From the NCBI RefSeq assembly GCF_000422085.1, contig NC_021741.1:1922001-1986000 (forward strand): DNA of 64,000 nucleotides, read 5' to 3'. Shown piece after piece: positions 8,883 to 19,843 of this stretch (its first letter is position 1; each line of letters begins with the position of its first letter). The position numbers were made by a program, and so were the translations under genes. Under the pieces are notes generated by a model. That model was not told where the DNA came from and searched no databases. It was given only the letters and a program-made list of their open reading frames with translations. The DNA comes from Serratia liquefaciens ATCC 27592 (lineage in GTDB: Bacteria; Pseudomonadota; Gammaproteobacteria; Enterobacterales; Enterobacteriaceae).

Positions 8883-9929
8883 TTATGCTTTCACTGACCA
8901 CTTCAGCGTCTCTCCGGCCAGGAAGGGCACCACCGTTTCGCTGCCCATGGCGATCTCTTCTGCTTGAGTGGTTGGCACGCGCTGTAGTTCGATGAAGTCG
9001 GCATTGACCGGCAGACCATAGAAGCTTGGCCCGTTCAGGGAACAGAAAGCTTCCAGGTGCTCTAATGCGCCCAGTTCTTCGAACACGCTGGCATAGGCCG
9101 GAATAGCGTTAGGCGCGTTGAATACGCCTGCACAACCGCAGCTCGATTCCTTACGGTGTTTGGCATGAGGGGCGGAGTCGGTACCGAGGAAGAAACGATC
9201 CGAACCGCTGGCAACGGCTTTGCGCAGCGCATCCTGGTGAATATTACGCTTGAGGATCGGCAGGCAGAACAGGTGCGGACGAATGCCACCCACCAGCATG
9301 TGGTTACGGTTAAACATCAGATGCTGCGGGGTGATAGTCGCGCCAAGGAATCGATTGCCTTCTTGCACGTACTGCGCCGCTTCTTTAGTAGTGATGTGCT
9401 CGAAGACTATTTTCAACTCTGGGAACTGGCGGCGAATCGGCTCCATAACCTGGTCAATAAAGCGAGCCTCGCGATCGAAAATATCGACGGCGGCATCGGT
9501 CACTTCACCGTGAATCAGCAGCGGCATGCCGATTTTTTGCATTTGCTCAAACAGCGGGTAGATGGCCTTCACATCGCTGACGCCATGGCTGGAGTTGGTC
9601 GTGGCATTGGCAGGGTAGAGCTTAGCCGCAGTGAAAACGCCTTGCTCAAACCCATTAACCAGTTCTGCAGCGGCCAGTGAATTGGTCAGGTAGCAGGTCA
9701 TCAGCGGGGTAAAGTTGTGCCCCTGAGGGACGGCTGCCAGAATGCGATCGCGATACGCTCGGGCGGCTTCTACGGTAGTAATTGGCGGAGCCAGGTTGGG
9801 CATCACAATCGCCCGGCCAAATACCTGACTGGTATAGGGCAAAACCGTTTTCAGCATATCGTCGTCACGCAAATGGATATGCCAGTCGTCAGGGCGGCGG
9901 ATTTTCAGGGCTTGAGGCTGTGCGGTCAT
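8883..9929 (-). CDS. pyrC: Dihydroorotase
   Basis: A 348-residue class II dihydroorotase, the third step of pyrimidine synthesis (carbamoyl aspartate to dihydroorotate). Metal ligands are visible: HIH at residues 17-19, the carboxylated Lys103 in AAKLYPA, and later His residues in LLIHGEVT and VFEHITT. Asp ligand in [12 protein letters not shown]. Full length and same start as E. coli PyrC. Transcribed toward dinI, with the dinI LexA box in the short gap. E. coli pyrC is controlled by pyrimidine-dependent start-site selection; the same was not tested here. Confidence 0.96.
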   Translation of the reverse strand: MTAQPQALKIRRPDDWHIHLRDDDMLKTVLPYTSQVFGRAIVMPNLAPPITTVEAARAYRDRILAAVPQGHNFTPLMTCYLTNSLAAAELVNGFEQGVFTAAKLYPANATTNSSHGVSDVKAIYPLFEQMQKIGMPLLIHGEVTDAAVDIFDREARFIDQVMEPIRRQFPELKIVFEHITTKEAAQYVQEGNRFLGATITPQHLMFNRNHMLVGGIRPHLFCLPILKRNIHQDALRKAVASGSDRFFLGTDSAPHAKHRKESSCGCAGVFNAPNAIPAYASVFEELGALEHLEAFCSLNGPSFYGLPVNADFIELQRVPTTQAEEIAMGSETVVPFLAGETLKWSVKA

Positions 9930-10154
9930 GTTACAAGGCTCCGGCGGTTAGATTCGGGTCTAAGTAAAAGCGAATAATGGGGCTTATTCACGCCGGGGCA
10001 TAAGGATAAGCGGAAAGTGCCTGCGATGCATCTCTTTGTTCACGGCAAGTTGAAATCAATTGGTTATCGGGTGCATAGTGACAAGGATTCTAATGATCCC
10101 CGAGTCAAAACTCTCGGGTTATCAACATTAATCACATTGGAATGGGAGAATAAA

Positions 10155-10442
10155 ATGGAAGTGCGAGTTATTGCCACCCTGCAGGCTAAACCCGAGTTTG
10201 TTTCGGCCGTCAGCGATGCGGTGCATGAGATTATCGATCCAAGCCGTCAGGAATTGGGCAACCTGCAATATGACCTGCACCGCGATCTCGAGAAGCCAGG
10301 AACTTTCGTGTTCTTTGAACGCTGGGCAAGCGCGGAGGCGCTGGAGAAACACAACGCCACCGAGCATTTTAAGCGGTTTGTCGCCAGCATTGACGGCAAG
10401 CTGGATTTGCTGGATATCAAACAATTGAAAAAAATTGCCTGA
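10155..10442 (+). CDS. Putative quinol monooxygenase, ABM domain (YgiN-like)
   Basis: A 95-residue antibiotic-biosynthesis-monooxygenase (dimeric alpha/beta barrel) protein: MEVRVIATLQAKPEFV, then DPSRQELGNLQYDLHRD and FVFFERWASAEALEKHNATEHF, the conserved strand and His-containing helix of the family. The ATG at 10155 has GGGAGA just upstream; the frame stays open to 10017 but the extension is unlike the family. YgiN-type members oxidise menadiol, LsrG isomerises phospho-AI-2; sequence alone does not choose. Monocistronic, ended by a bidirectional terminator shared with rne. Confidence 0.85.
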   Translation: MEVRVIATLQAKPEFVSAVSDAVHEIIDPSRQELGNLQYDLHRDLEKPGTFVFFERWASAEALEKHNATEHFKRFVASIDGKLDLLDIKQLKKIA

Positions 10443-10458
10443 GCTTATTTCGGCAATA

Positions 10459-10487
10459 AAAAACCCGCCATCAGGCGGGTTTTTTTA
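10459..10487. terminator. Bidirectional terminator between ABM gene and rne
   Basis: AACCCGCC/GGCGGGTT stem with A-run before and seven T after, placed between the converging stop codons. Confidence 0.92.
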
Positions 10488-10502
10488 TCGAAGCAGATTA
10501 CC

Positions 10503-13500
10503 TTATTCGTTAACCGGCTGCGGTTTGGTTGCCGGTGCGGTAGCTTGATTTACCGCCGCATGGCCACCGGCTGAGCCTTTACCTTCGAAGGCGAAGGAAG
10601 GACGCTGCCAATCGCTGTGTTGCTGCTGCTCAGGCACATAGTCCGGAGCAGGGGCCTTGGTCATTGGCGCCGTAGCGATATGCTTGTACAGCGTACCAGC
10701 CTGTACCGGTGCGGGTTGCTGTTGCTCTGCCGGCGCTTGTTTTTCAACAACGGCCGGAGCTACAGTTTCCTGAACCGGGGCAGTTTCAACGACAGGTGCA
10801 GCCGGCTCGGTGACGGCTTCTGCCACGGTTGCCGTTTCTTCCACCACCAATACCGGTGTTGATTCTGCCACTGGGGTTTCTTCAACCTCAGGAGCAGTTT
10901 CAACCGCTGGTGCCGCTTCAACGGCTGGGGTTTCTTCGGCCACAACGGCTGCTTCAACCACTGCAGTTTCTTCAACTGCTGGTGTTTCAGCTGCTACCGG
11001 AGTGTCTTCAGCCTGAGCAGCGATGATTGGCTCGGCGGTTTCAACAACCGGTTGGGCTTCTTCAACAACTGCTTCAACCGCATCTGCCACAGCTTCCTGC
11101 TGGTTAACCGGGGCGATTTCCTGCTCTGCGACCACGGCAACCACCGGAGCGGCCACGCTGACGGCTTCTGGCGCCATGACGTTGTCGGCAGCGATTTGGC
11201 TAGCTTCAGCCTGAACTTCAGCCTCTTCAACCACTTGCGCAGCTTGTGTGACAGGGTAACTCACCCAGACCTTGCCTGACGCCATTTCTGGTGAGGCAAA
11301 AGCCCCCGCCAGTGGCATTGGTGACTGAGTTGGGTAACGCTCGTCACGGTAACGACGACGACGCTGACCGCTAACGCGCAGGTGGCGCGGTGAACGACGT
11401 GAGCGGCGTGGCATGCCGTTTTCGCCATTAGCGCGGTTGTCACCCTGTGCATCGTCTTCGGCCTGCGCTTCAACGGTTTCCGGCAGCAGTTTAACGCTGT
11501 CTTCGGCCTGAGCAGGTTTCGCGTCCTGAGCTTTCGCTACCGGCGTTTTAGGTGCCAGCAGCTCTTCCGCTGCGCGATGCAGCTCTTCTTCCGCGGACAG
11601 CACACGAACCTTCTGCGACAGAGGACGACGTTGACGACGCTGCATGTTCTGCATCTGACGTTCTTCGTGATCTTCATCGCTGGCGGTGTTGGCTGTGGCA
11701 GCTTCTGTGCTTTCCAGTGCGGCCACTTCTTGCTGAGCCTGACGCTTTTCTTCCTGACGACGGCGTTGACGCTCGGCACGCTGCTCACGGCGCTGTTGCT
11801 GCTCTTCGCGCTGTGCCTTGGCGGCTTCTTCAGACTGCGGCTCATCGGTAACCGTGGCAGTGGTTTGCTGCGCATTGCGACGGTTGCGGCGCTGCTCGTC
11901 ACGCACTTCACGTGTTTCACGGCCTTCGCGGTTATCGCGCGGTTCGCGATTTTCACGCGGCTCACGATTATCACGATCGCGGTTATCACGGCCTTCACCG
12001 CGCTCTTTGCGTTCACCGCGTTCTGGACGATCGCTACGTTCACCGCGCTCACCACGGTCTTTACGACCGGTACCCTGACGACGTTGACCACGACGATCCT
12101 GGCGACGGTTTTCACCGTTGCTTTCGGTCTTAGGCGCTTCAACCACAGGTTTGGCTTCGACAACCGGCTGTTCTTCACCGGCAAACAGCGCTTTCAGACC
12201 ACCAAACAGACGGCCCAACAGACCAGATTTGGCAGCGGCTGGTGCAGCTTGTTTGGTTGCTGTTGCCGCAACGGCGGGCTGAGTAGCAACGGCTTCTTCA
12301 GCCGGTGGTGGTGCATCGGCGGCCAGAGAGAACGAGGCCAGAGCCGGCTGTTCCGGGCGTTTGCGCTCCATAGGCGCATCTTCCAACGGCTGAGCCATCT
12401 CTTCTTCGTGCAGTTTCGGCAACAGGTAGCTCAGGGTTGGTGTTTCTTCACCCTTACGTACGCGCAGCACAGAGTAGTGTGGGGTTTGCATCTGATCGTT
12501 CGGCACGATGATCGCTTTCACGCCACCCTGACGTTTCTCGATCGCGCTCACCGATTCACGTTTTTCGTTCAGCAGGTAAGAAGCCACCTGAACTGGCACG
12601 ATAGCGTGAACTTCTTTGGTGTTTTCTTTCAGCGCTTCTTCTTCGATCAACCGAAGAATGGACAGCGCCAGAGATTCGTTATCACGGATGGTGCCGGTGC
12701 CGTTACAGCGCGGGCAAACGTGATGGCTGGATTCACCCAGTGACGGGCTGAGGCGCTGACGCGACATCTCAAGCAGACCGAAACGGGAAATGCGACCGAT
12801 CTGGATACGTGCACGGTCTTGACGCACGGCATCGCGCAGGCGGTTTTCAACTTCACGTTGGTGGCGAACCGGGGTCATATCGATAAAGTCGATAACGATC
12901 AGACCGCCGAGGTCACGCAGGCGCAGCTGGCGAGCGATCTCGTCTGCCGCTTCCAGGTTGGTGTTGAACGCGGTTTCTTCGATATCGCCGCCGCGGGTTG
13001 CACGCGCGGAGTTGATGTCGATAGCGGTCAGCGCTTCGGTAGAGTCGATAACGATCGAACCGCCGGAAGGCAGGCGAACTTCACGCTGGAAGGCGGATTC
13101 GATTTGAGATTCGATTTGGTAGTGGCTGAACAGAGGGATTTCACCGCTGTACAGTTTGATTTTGCTGCTGAAATCCGGACGGCCCAGGGCAGCGATGTGC
13201 TCTTTGGCCAGATCGAGAACTTTTGGATTGTCGATCAGGATTTCGCCGATGTCCGGGCGCAGATAGTCGCGGAATGCACGTACGATGACGTTGCTTTCCT
13301 GATGGATCAGGAAGGGCGCAGCGCGGCCTTCAGCGGCTTTTTTAATCGCTTCCCAGTGCTTCAGGCGGAAAGAGAGATCCCACTGCAATGCATCGGCCGA
13401 TTTGCCAACGCCTGCGGTACGAACAATCAGGCCCATGCCATCCGGGAGTTGCAGAGAAGAAAGCGCTTCTTTCAATTCAGTGCGGTCATCACCTTCGATG

Positions 13501-13925
13501 CGGCGTGAAATACCACCGGCACGTGGGTTGTTCGGCATCAGAACCAAATAACTGCCGGCCAGGCTGATGAAGGTGGTCAAGGCGGCGCCTTTGTTGCCAC
13601 GTTCTTCTTTATCAACCTGAACGATCACTTCCTGGCCTTCGCGCAGCACATCTTTGATGTTCGGGCGACCATGGGAGGAGTAGTTACTTGGGAAGTATTC
13701 GCGAGCGATTTCTTTAAGAGGGAGGAAACCATGTCGTTCGGCGCCGTAATCTACGAACGCTGCTTCAAGACTTGGTTCTATACGAGTGATTTTGCCTTTG
13801 TAAATATTCGCTTTTTTCTGTTCATGACCCGGACTTTCAATATCCAAATCATACAGCCGCTGTCCATCTACGAGGGCAACACGCAACTCTTCCTGCTGAG
13901 TTGCGTTAATCAACATTCTTTTCAT
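10503..13925 (-). CDS. rne: Ribonuclease E
   Basis: An 1140-residue RNase E. Catalytic half (1-530) is almost identical to E. coli: S1 domain near 35-125, the DNase I-like site with Asp303 ([10 protein letters not shown]) and Asp346 (IVIDFIDM), and the zinc-link CPRC at 404-407. The rest is a low-complexity scaffold: an Arg/Glu/Asp-rich RNA-binding segment (about 600-760), an [23 protein letters not shown] block matching the AR2/helicase region, then a long Ala/Val/Glu/Pro repeat and a C-terminal PNPase-binding type tail. It organises the degradosome at the inner membrane. Slightly longer than the E. coli protein (1061), the excess lying in the Ala/Val/Glu repeat. Confidence 0.97.
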   Translation of the reverse strand: MKRMLINATQQEELRVALVDGQRLYDLDIESPGHEQKKANIYKGKITRIEPSLEAAFVDYGAERHGFLPLKEIAREYFPSNYSSHGRPNIKDVLREGQEVIVQVDKEERGNKGAALTTFISLAGSYLVLMPNNPRAGGISRRIEGDDRTELKEALSSLQLPDGMGLIVRTAGVGKSADALQWDLSFRLKHWEAIKKAAEGRAAPFLIHQESNVIVRAFRDYLRPDIGEILIDNPKVLDLAKEHIAALGRPDFSSKIKLYSGEIPLFSHYQIESQIESAFQREVRLPSGGSIVIDSTEALTAIDINSARATRGGDIEETAFNTNLEAADEIARQLRLRDLGGLIVIDFIDMTPVRHQREVENRLRDAVRQDRARIQIGRISRFGLLEMSRQRLSPSLGESSHHVCPRCNGTGTIRDNESLALSILRLIEEEALKENTKEVHAIVPVQVASYLLNEKRESVSAIEKRQGGVKAIIVPNDQMQTPHYSVLRVRKGEETPTLSYLLPKLHEEEMAQPLEDAPMERKRPEQPALASFSLAADAPPPAEEAVATQPAVAATATKQAAPAAAKSGLLGRLFGGLKALFAGEEQPVVEAKPVVEAPKTESNGENRRQDRRGQRRQGTGRKDRGERGERSDRPERGERKERGEGRDNRDRDNREPRENREPRDNREGRETREVRDEQRRNRRNAQQTTATVTDEPQSEEAAKAQREEQQQRREQRAERQRRRQEEKRQAQQEVAALESTEAATANTASDEDHEERQMQNMQRRQRRPLSQKVRVLSAEEELHRAAEELLAPKTPVAKAQDAKPAQAEDSVKLLPETVEAQAEDDAQGDNRANGENGMPRRSRRSPRHLRVSGQRRRRYRDERYPTQSPMPLAGAFASPEMASGKVWVSYPVTQAAQVVEEAEVQAEASQIAADNVMAPEAVSVAAPVVAVVAEQEIAPVNQQEAVADAVEAVVEEAQPVVETAEPIIAAQAEDTPVAAETPAVEETAVVEAAVVAEETPAVEAAPAVETAPEVEETPVAESTPVLVVEETATVAEAVTEPAAPVVETAPVQETVAPAVVEKQAPAEQQQPAPVQAGTLYKHIATAPMTKAPAPDYVPEQQQHSDWQRPSFAFEGKGSAGGHAAVNQATAPATKPQPVNE

Positions 13926-14234
13926 CTTAACTTACTCGTTATTTTTACATTATCGACAAAGCTGCGGGCAAAATAACCTCATGGCCGGATTAAAACCGAA
14001 AACCCCGTGTCTTCTCGCAAAGCCGTCAACCTCACGGTTGTCGCCTGCATAGGGGCGCATTATCTCGGTAAGCCTGTATTTCTTTGTGAAAAACAGCACT
14101 TTTACTAGGGGAATAGCCTCTGATTTACGTCGACAGATCTGATTCCATTTGCCGGCCAAGCTGCAACCCGCAGCCCGCTAATTGTTTGATTTCACATTAC
14201 GTCTTACGCCATTGCTGCGTTTTTGTGCTATCAG
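13926..14234 (-). promoter_or_regulatory. RNase E 5' untranslated region (rne5-type leader)
   Basis: About 310 bases lie between the likely transcription start and the rne ATG. In E. coli the equivalent 361-base leader folds into hairpins through which RNase E destabilises its own mRNA. Position, length and lack of coding content match; I did not fold the RNA. The one open frame in it (13950-14159) has no coding features. Confidence 0.6.
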
Positions 14235-14240
14235 ACAAAT

Positions 14241-14269
14241 TTTATAATTCCACCGTTTTCCCTGTTTAA
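14241..14269 (-). promoter_or_regulatory. Probable rne promoter
   Basis: On the minus strand TTAAAC and TATAAA are separated by exactly 17 bases and point toward rne. Start of transcription would be near 14234. Confidence 0.5.
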
Positions 14270-14477
14270 CGAGAATCAACGTGGAAAGTAAACGCATTAT
14301 TCCACTGCTGATACTGTTATAGCAAGGTGACTTTTCCTTAACTGCGGAAGAAATCGCAAACGTTCAAACCGGCTTGCTGCCTTATTGTCCGTCAGGGTTT
14401 CTCCTGCAGTCAGAGAGACAGTTAAGCACAGAAAAAGAAGTGGCGCTATTTACGCGCTCTATTTAGAATCCCGCTCC

Positions 14478-15440
14478 ATGAAAACGAACATTCCTGCAGT
14501 ACAATTAATCACGATTTCTGACGACGAAGCCGGTCAACGAATCGACAACTTTCTGCTTGCTCGCCTGAAAGGCGTGCCGAAGAGCATGATTTACCGCATC
14601 GTACGCAAAGGCGAGGTACGGGTTAATAAAGGACGCATCAAGGCTGAATACAAGCTGGCGGCTGGTGACGTGGTGCGAGTACCGCCGGTCCGCGTTGCCG
14701 AACGTGAAGACGCGCCGGTTTCCGCCAAGCTGGACAAAGTGGCGGCACTGGCCGATTGCATTTTGTATGAAGACGATCATTTGCTGCTGCTGAACAAGCC
14801 TTCAGGCACCGCGGTGCACGGTGGCAGCGGCCTGAGCTTTGGCGTGATTGAGGGCCTGCGCGCGCTGCGCCCGGAAGCCCGTTTCCTGGAGCTGGTGCAC
14901 CGGCTGGATCGCGATACTTCCGGCGTGTTGCTGGTGGCGAAAAAACGTTCTGCACTGCGTTCGCTGCATGAGCAATTGCGGCTGAAAGGCATGCAGAAGG
15001 ATTATCTGGCGCTGGTGCGCGGCCAATGGCAGTCGCATTGTAAAGCCGTACAGGCACCGTTGCTGAAAAACATTCTGCAAAGCGGCGAACGTATCGTGCG
15101 CGTCAATAGCGAAGGCAAACCGTCGGAAACCCGCTTCAAGGTAGAGGAACGTTTTGAGCATGCCACGCTGGTCAAGGCGAGCCCGATTACCGGGCGCACC
15201 CACCAGATCCGCGTTCACACCTTGCACGCAGGGCACCCGATAGCCTTCGATGACCGCTATGGCGATCGTGAATTCGATCGCCAGTTGGCAGGTACCGGGC
15301 TCAAACGCCTGTTCTTGCATGCCGCGGCACTGCGGTTCGAACATCCGGGCACTGGCGAAACCATGCGTATCGAAGCGCCGATGGACCAGGAGTTGCGCCA
15401 CTGCCTGCAGGTATTGCGCAAGCAGGCCAAAGGCCAGTAA
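14478..15440 (+). CDS. rluC: 23S rRNA pseudouridine(955/2504/2580) synthase RluC
   Basis: A 320-residue RluA-family pseudouridine synthase. N-terminal S4 RNA-binding domain ([20 protein letters not shown]), then the catalytic domain with HRLDRDTSG, placing the catalytic Asp at 144 as in E. coli RluC, and GRTHQIRVH at the C-terminal side. Start MKTN at 14478 equals the E. coli start; the upstream open frame to 14385 is not conserved. Divergent from rne, which is the standard enterobacterial arrangement. Confidence 0.96.
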   Translation: MKTNIPAVQLITISDDEAGQRIDNFLLARLKGVPKSMIYRIVRKGEVRVNKGRIKAEYKLAAGDVVRVPPVRVAEREDAPVSAKLDKVAALADCILYEDDHLLLLNKPSGTAVHGGSGLSFGVIEGLRALRPEARFLELVHRLDRDTSGVLLVAKKRSALRSLHEQLRLKGMQKDYLALVRGQWQSHCKAVQAPLLKNILQSGERIVRVNSEGKPSETRFKVEERFEHATLVKASPITGRTHQIRVHTLHAGHPIAFDDRYGDREFDRQLAGTGLKRLFLHAAALRFEHPGTGETMRIEAPMDQELRHCLQVLRKQAKGQ

Positions 15441-15451
15441 GTAAAAGTATT

Positions 15452-16033
15452 TTATACCAGCGGGTTGATGCCTTCAGCCCGCAGCATCTCCAGCAGGGCT
15501 ATCAACGGCAGACCGATCAACCCATTCGGATCTCGCCCCTCCAGTTTATCGAACAACGCAATACCCAGACCTTCACTTTTAAAACTGCCCGCACAGTTGA
15601 GCGGCTGTTCAAGGCGCACATAAGCGCTGATTTCTGCGTCGCTCAGCACACGGAAATGCACATGGAAGGGCTCGCAAAGCGCCTGCAGGTGATGGCTGCG
15701 GCTGTTGTACAGCGCCAGACCGGTATAAAACGTCACCCTTTGGCCGCTGGCCTGGCGCAATTGCGCGCAGGCGTTCTCTTCGGTATGCGGTTTCCCGGTT
15801 ATTTTACCGTCGATCACGCAGACCTGGTCGGAACCGATAATCAAATGGTCAGGATAGGCGATGGCCAATGCCTGGGCTTTCGCCGTCGCCAGCCGTAAGA
15901 CCAGCGCTTCGGCGGTTTCCCCGGCCAGCGGGGTTTCATCGACCTGCGGCGCGTCACAGGTAAAAGGCAGATGCAGTTTTTCCAACAGCATCTTGCGGTA
16001 GGTCGAGGTGGAGGCGAGGAGTAGTCTTTGCAT
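15452..16033 (-). CDS. yceF: 7-methyl-GTP pyrophosphatase YceF (Maf family)
   Basis: A 193-residue Maf-like nucleotide pyrophosphatase: [17 protein letters not shown] at the N-terminus, [19 protein letters not shown], and SFKSEGLGI, all conserved Maf motifs. The Cys in GSDQVC and the Ser in GSFKSEG mark the m7GTP-specific YceF group rather than dTTP-specific YhdE. It cleaves 7-methyl-GTP to the monophosphate, probably as house-cleaning. ATG at 16033 equals the E. coli start; 13 upstream codons in frame are not conserved. Converges on rluC with a short gap. Confidence 0.93.
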   Translation of the reverse strand: MQRLLLASTSTYRKMLLEKLHLPFTCDAPQVDETPLAGETAEALVLRLATAKAQALAIAYPDHLIIGSDQVCVIDGKITGKPHTEENACAQLRQASGQRVTFYTGLALYNSRSHHLQALCEPFHVHFRVLSDAEISAYVRLEQPLNCAGSFKSEGLGIALFDKLEGRDPNGLIGLPLIALLEMLRAEGINPLV

Positions 16034-16174
16034 AATTTTTTTCGTAAACCATAGCGTAAATGGAGAGGTCATTTTAAACTGTCCGCCGCTGAGGAAGCGA
16101 ATATTGGTGAAAGGTGCCGTTTTACGGCCTTTTTCTTTGACTCTAAGTCGTTACAAAGTTAATATGCGCGCCCT

Positions 16175-16696
16175 ATGCAAAAGGTAAAATTACCCTTGAC
16201 CATTGATGCGGTACGTACCGCTCAGAAACGCCTGGACTATGTTGGTTCCTATGCGCCTGAGCAGGTTACACGTGTTGCTGCCTCTGTGGTCAGTGTGGAC
16301 AGTGATGTTGAGGTCTCGTTATCTTTCGATATTGATAACCAGCGCCTCGCGGTGATAACAGGGCATGCGGACGTCCAGGTAATGCTGATGTGCCAACGCT
16401 GCGGAGTCCCGTTCGAACACCATGTTCACACAACATATTGTTTTAGCCCGGTCGTCAATGATGAGCAGGCTGAGGCATTACCGGGGGCGTACGAGCCGAT
16501 CGAAGTCGATGAGTTTGGCGAAGTTGATCTGCTGGCAATGATTGAAGACGAAATTATTCTTTCACTGCCTGTCGTCCCGGTACATGAATCTGAACACTGT
16601 GAAGTGTCCGAAGCGGACATGGTCTTTGGCAAACTGCCTCCAGAGGCGGAGAAACCAAACCCATTTGCCGTATTAGCCAGTTTAAAGCGTAAGTAA
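16175..16696 (+). CDS. yceD: 23S rRNA accumulation protein YceD (DUF177)
   Basis: A 173-residue DUF177 protein. The core carries MCQRCGVPF and the acidic block around residues 107-130, and it ends in ASLKRK. YceD/Duf177 proteins are needed for normal 23S rRNA accumulation in plants and bacteria, with an unknown mechanism. It is always upstream of rpmF; the stop is 16 bases before rpmF ATG, indicating co-transcription. First gene of the lipid-synthesis run. Confidence 0.93.
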   Translation: MQKVKLPLTIDAVRTAQKRLDYVGSYAPEQVTRVAASVVSVDSDVEVSLSFDIDNQRLAVITGHADVQVMLMCQRCGVPFEHHVHTTYCFSPVVNDEQAEALPGAYEPIEVDEFGEVDLLAMIEDEIILSLPVVPVHESEHCEVSEADMVFGKLPPEAEKPNPFAVLASLKRK

Positions 16697-16712
16697 TTAA
16701 GGAGTAAGGTCC

Positions 16713-16880
16713 ATGGCCGTACAACAAAATAAACCAACCCGTTCCAAACGTGGCATGCGTCGTTCACACGATGCTCTGACCACCACCACTTTGTCTGTTG
16801 ATGCGACTTCTGGTGAAACTCATCGTCGTCACCACATCACTGCCGACGGTTTCTACCGCGGTCGCAAGGTTATCGGCTAA
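16713..16880 (+). CDS. rpmF: 50S ribosomal protein L32
   Basis: A 55-codon gene with GGAGTAAGG upstream, encoding [20 protein letters not shown] and ending with [11 protein letters not shown]. This is the full bL32 of enterobacteria (zinc-free form, no CxxC). Too short to be caught by many ORF screens. It sits between yceD and plsX as in E. coli, coupling ribosome protein and phospholipid synthesis transcription. Confidence 0.97.
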   Translation: MAVQQNKPTRSKRGMRRSHDALTTTTLSVDATSGETHRRHHITADGFYRGRKVIG

Positions 16881-16891
16881 GTAGCGGTACC

Positions 16892-17926
16892 TTGACTCGT
16901 CTAACCCTGGCGTTAGATGCAATGGGCGGGGACTTCGGTCCCTGCGTCACAGTGCCTGCTTCATTGCAGGCACTGGCCTCTAATTTACAGCTTCATCTTC
17001 TGCTGGTCGGCAATCCCGACACCCTCTCTCCTTTACTTGCCAAAGCCGATCCGGTTCTTCTGGAACGTTTGCAAGTCGTGCCCGCTGAATCTGTGATTGC
17101 CGGCGACGCCAAACCCTCACAAGCGATTCGTGCCAGCCGTGGCACTTCCATGCGCATTGCGCTGGAACTGACCAAAAACGGTGATGCACAGGGCTGTGTC
17201 AGCGCGGGTAATACCGGTGCGCTGATGGGGTTGGCGAAGATGCTGATTAAGCCGTTGGACGGTATTGAACGTCCGGCGCTGATGACGGTGATCCCGAATC
17301 AGCTGGGCGGTAAAACCGTGGTGCTGGATCTGGGCGCCAACGTCGAATGCGACAGCACCATGCTGGTGCAGTTTGCGGTGATGGGCGCGGTGATGGCCGA
17401 AGAGGTGGTGGGGATTGCGCAACCACGCGTGGCGCTGCTGAATATTGGTGAAGAAGAAACCAAAGGTCTGGATAATATCCGCGAAGCGGCCGCCGTGCTA
17501 AAAAATACTCCGGCAATCAACTATATTGGTTACCTGGAAGGCAACGATCTTCTCACCGGGAAAACCGATGTGATGGTCTGCGACGGCTTTGTGGGTAACG
17601 TCACCCTGAAAACCATGGAAGGGGTGGTAAGAGTATTTTTATCGCTGCTGAAATCATCCGGAGACGCTGGCAAGCAGGCGTGGTGGTTAAAATTGTTGGG
17701 CCGTTGGTTGCAAAAACGGGTGGTAAAGCGGTTCGGCCACCTGAACCCCGACCAGTATAATGGCGCATGTCTGTTAGGATTGCGCAGCACCGTAATCAAG
17801 AGCCACGGCGCTGCGAACCCGCACGCGTTTGCAGTTGCAATCGAACAGGCTGTGCAGGCGGTGCAGCGGCAAGTCCCTGACAGGATTGCTGCGCGCCTTG
17901 AAGCTGTATTACCTAAGAGTGACTGA
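16892..17926 (+). CDS. plsX: Phosphate acyltransferase PlsX
   Basis: A 344-residue PlsX, which turns acyl-ACP into acyl-phosphate for PlsY in phosphatidic acid synthesis. Motifs: [34 protein letters not shown] and [11 protein letters not shown]. The start is TTG at 16892, as in E. coli, 11 bases after the rpmF stop, a low-initiation codon in the middle of an operon. The C-terminus is about a dozen residues shorter than the E. coli protein. fabH follows after six bases. Confidence 0.96.
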   Translation: MTRLTLALDAMGGDFGPCVTVPASLQALASNLQLHLLLVGNPDTLSPLLAKADPVLLERLQVVPAESVIAGDAKPSQAIRASRGTSMRIALELTKNGDAQGCVSAGNTGALMGLAKMLIKPLDGIERPALMTVIPNQLGGKTVVLDLGANVECDSTMLVQFAVMGAVMAEEVVGIAQPRVALLNIGEEETKGLDNIREAAAVLKNTPAINYIGYLEGNDLLTGKTDVMVCDGFVGNVTLKTMEGVVRVFLSLLKSSGDAGKQAWWLKLLGRWLQKRVVKRFGHLNPDQYNGACLLGLRSTVIKSHGAANPHAFAVAIEQAVQAVQRQVPDRIAARLEAVLPKSD

Positions 17927-17932
17927 TCGTAC

Positions 17933-18886
17933 ATGTATACAAAGATTCTCGGTACGGGGAGTTATTTACCCGTACAAGTGCGCACCAACGCTGACCTTGA
18001 AAAAATGGTGGATACCTCTGACGAGTGGATCGTCACTCGCACCGGTATCCGTGAACGCCGCATTGCCGCCGCTGATGAAACCGTGGCGACGATGGGCTTC
18101 CATGCTGCTGAAAAAGCGCTGGAAATGGCAGGTGTGGCTAAAGAAGATATCGGGCTGATCGTTGTGGCGACCACCACTTCGAGCCACGCATTCCCAAGTT
18201 CTGCCTGCCAGGTGCAGCAGATGCTCGGGATTAAAGATTGTGCGGCTTTCGATCTGGCTGCAGCCTGCGCCGGTTTCACCTACGCGTTGAGCGTTGCCGA
18301 TCAGTACGTTAAGAACGGTGCGGTGAAGCGTGCACTGGTGATTGGTGCAGACGTGCTTTCTCGCACGCTGGATCCTGACGATCGCGGTACCATCATCCTG
18401 TTTGGTGATGGCGCTGGCGCGGTGGTGCTGGGCGCTTCTGAAGAGCCGGGCATTCTGTCGACTCACCTGCATGCGGACGGCACCTACGGTGGCCTGCTGA
18501 CGTTGCCATTCAAGGATCGTCAGGATCAGGAAAAGCCGGCCTATGTCACCATGGCAGGCAATGAAGTCTTCAAGGTTGCGGTTACCGAACTGGCTCACAT
18601 CGTTGACGAAACGCTGCAGGCCAATGATCTGGACCGCAGCCAGCTGGATTGGCTGGTGCCGCACCAGGCCAACCTGCGCATTATCAGCGCAACGGCAAAA
18701 AAACTGGGTATGGGGATGGATAAAGTGGTGGTGACGCTTGATCGTCACGGTAACACCTCTGCCGCCTCGGTCCCCGCAGCGCTCGATGAAGCGGTGCGCG
18801 ATGGGCGGATCCAGCGCGGCCAACTGGTGCTGCTGGAAGCCTTCGGCGGCGGCTTTACCTGGGGCTCGGCGCTGGTTCGTTTCTGA
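17933..18886 (+). CDS. fabH: Beta-ketoacyl-ACP synthase III
   Basis: A 317-residue KAS III that condenses acetyl-CoA with malonyl-ACP to begin fatty acid synthesis. Catalytic Cys112 is in [12 protein letters not shown]; the catalytic His is in VPHQANLRI and the Asn in HGNTSAAS, as in E. coli FabH. Tightly packed between plsX and fabD, so co-transcribed. Confidence 0.97.
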   Translation: MYTKILGTGSYLPVQVRTNADLEKMVDTSDEWIVTRTGIRERRIAAADETVATMGFHAAEKALEMAGVAKEDIGLIVVATTTSSHAFPSSACQVQQMLGIKDCAAFDLAAACAGFTYALSVADQYVKNGAVKRALVIGADVLSRTLDPDDRGTIILFGDGAGAVVLGASEEPGILSTHLHADGTYGGLLTLPFKDRQDQEKPAYVTMAGNEVFKVAVTELAHIVDETLQANDLDRSQLDWLVPHQANLRIISATAKKLGMGMDKVVVTLDRHGNTSAASVPAALDEAVRDGRIQRGQLVLLEAFGGGFTWGSALVRF

Positions 18887-18902
18887 TTAACAGGAAGAAA
18901 AA

Positions 18903-19832
18903 ATGACGCAATTTGCTTTTGTTTTCCCAGGCCAGGGCTCACAGTCCCTGGGCATGCTGGCCGATTTGGCCGCTCAATATCCGATCGTTGAAGCGACTTT
19001 CAGCGAAGCCTCTTCCGTTCTGGGTTACGACCTGTGGCAACTGGTGCAGCAAGGGCCGGCGGAAGAACTGAACAAAACCTGGCAAACGCAGCCGGCATTG
19101 CTGGCCGCCTCAGTGGCGATTTTCCGCGTTTGGCAGCAGCAGGGCGGCAAAATGCCTGCCATCATGGCCGGCCACAGCTTGGGCGAGTACTCGGCGCTGG
19201 TTTGTGCGGGCGTGCTGGATTTCCAGGCGGCAATCCGCCTAGTTGAGCTGCGCGGCAAACTGATGCAGGAAGCGGTGCCGGAAGGCACTGGCGCGATGTC
19301 CGCCATCATTGGTCTGGACAACGCGGCTATCGCCAAGGCTTGTGAAGAGTCTGCCCAAGGGCAGGTTGTTTCCCCGGTGAACTTCAATTCCCCGGGCCAG
19401 GTGGTGATCGCCGGCAATAAAGAAGCGGTTGAACGTGCAGGCGCAGCCTGTAAAGCGGCTGGCGCCAAGCGTGCGCTGCCGTTACCGGTGAGCGTGCCTT
19501 CGCACTGTGCACTGATGAAGCCGGCTGCAGACAAACTGGCCGTGGCGTTGCAGGACATCACCTTCAGCGCACCGCAGGTGCCGGTGGTAAATAACGTCGA
19601 CGTGCGTGCTGAAAGCGATCCAGAAGCGATCCGCAGCGCGCTGGTGCGTCAGTTGTACAGCCCGGTACGTTGGACCGAGAGCGTTGAGTTTATGGCAGCA
19701 CAGGGCGTTACGTCGCTGCTAGAGGTTGGTCCGGGCAAGGTTCTGACCGGTCTGACTAAACGTATTGTTGATACCCTGACGGCGGCGGCGGTGAATGACG
19801 CTGCCAGCCTGACAGCGGCGCTTGAACAATAA
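18903..19832 (+). CDS. fabD: Malonyl-CoA:ACP transacylase
   Basis: A 309-residue transacylase that loads malonate onto ACP. The nucleophile Ser92 is in GHSLGEYSAL, with PGQGSQ at residues 9-14 and the catalytic His in VPSHCALM. Same length as E. coli FabD. Ribosome-binding AGGAAG precedes the ATG, 17 bases after fabH. Confidence 0.97.
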   Translation: MTQFAFVFPGQGSQSLGMLADLAAQYPIVEATFSEASSVLGYDLWQLVQQGPAEELNKTWQTQPALLAASVAIFRVWQQQGGKMPAIMAGHSLGEYSALVCAGVLDFQAAIRLVELRGKLMQEAVPEGTGAMSAIIGLDNAAIAKACEESAQGQVVSPVNFNSPGQVVIAGNKEAVERAGAACKAAGAKRALPLPVSVPSHCALMKPAADKLAVALQDITFSAPQVPVVNNVDVRAESDPEAIRSALVRQLYSPVRWTESVEFMAAQGVTSLLEVGPGKVLTGLTKRIVDTLTAAAVNDAASLTAALEQ

Positions 19833-19843
19833 AGAGGAAAACA

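Noticed and set aside
11577..12743. 388-codon plus-strand frame inside rne
   Set aside because: Antisense to the conserved RNase E coding sequence; composition (Phe/Thr/Leu runs) is the shadow of Glu/Arg-rich codons.
16034..16174. Small RNA SraB between yceF and yceD
   Set aside because: Known at this place in E. coli, but I could not recognise its sequence or a terminator here.
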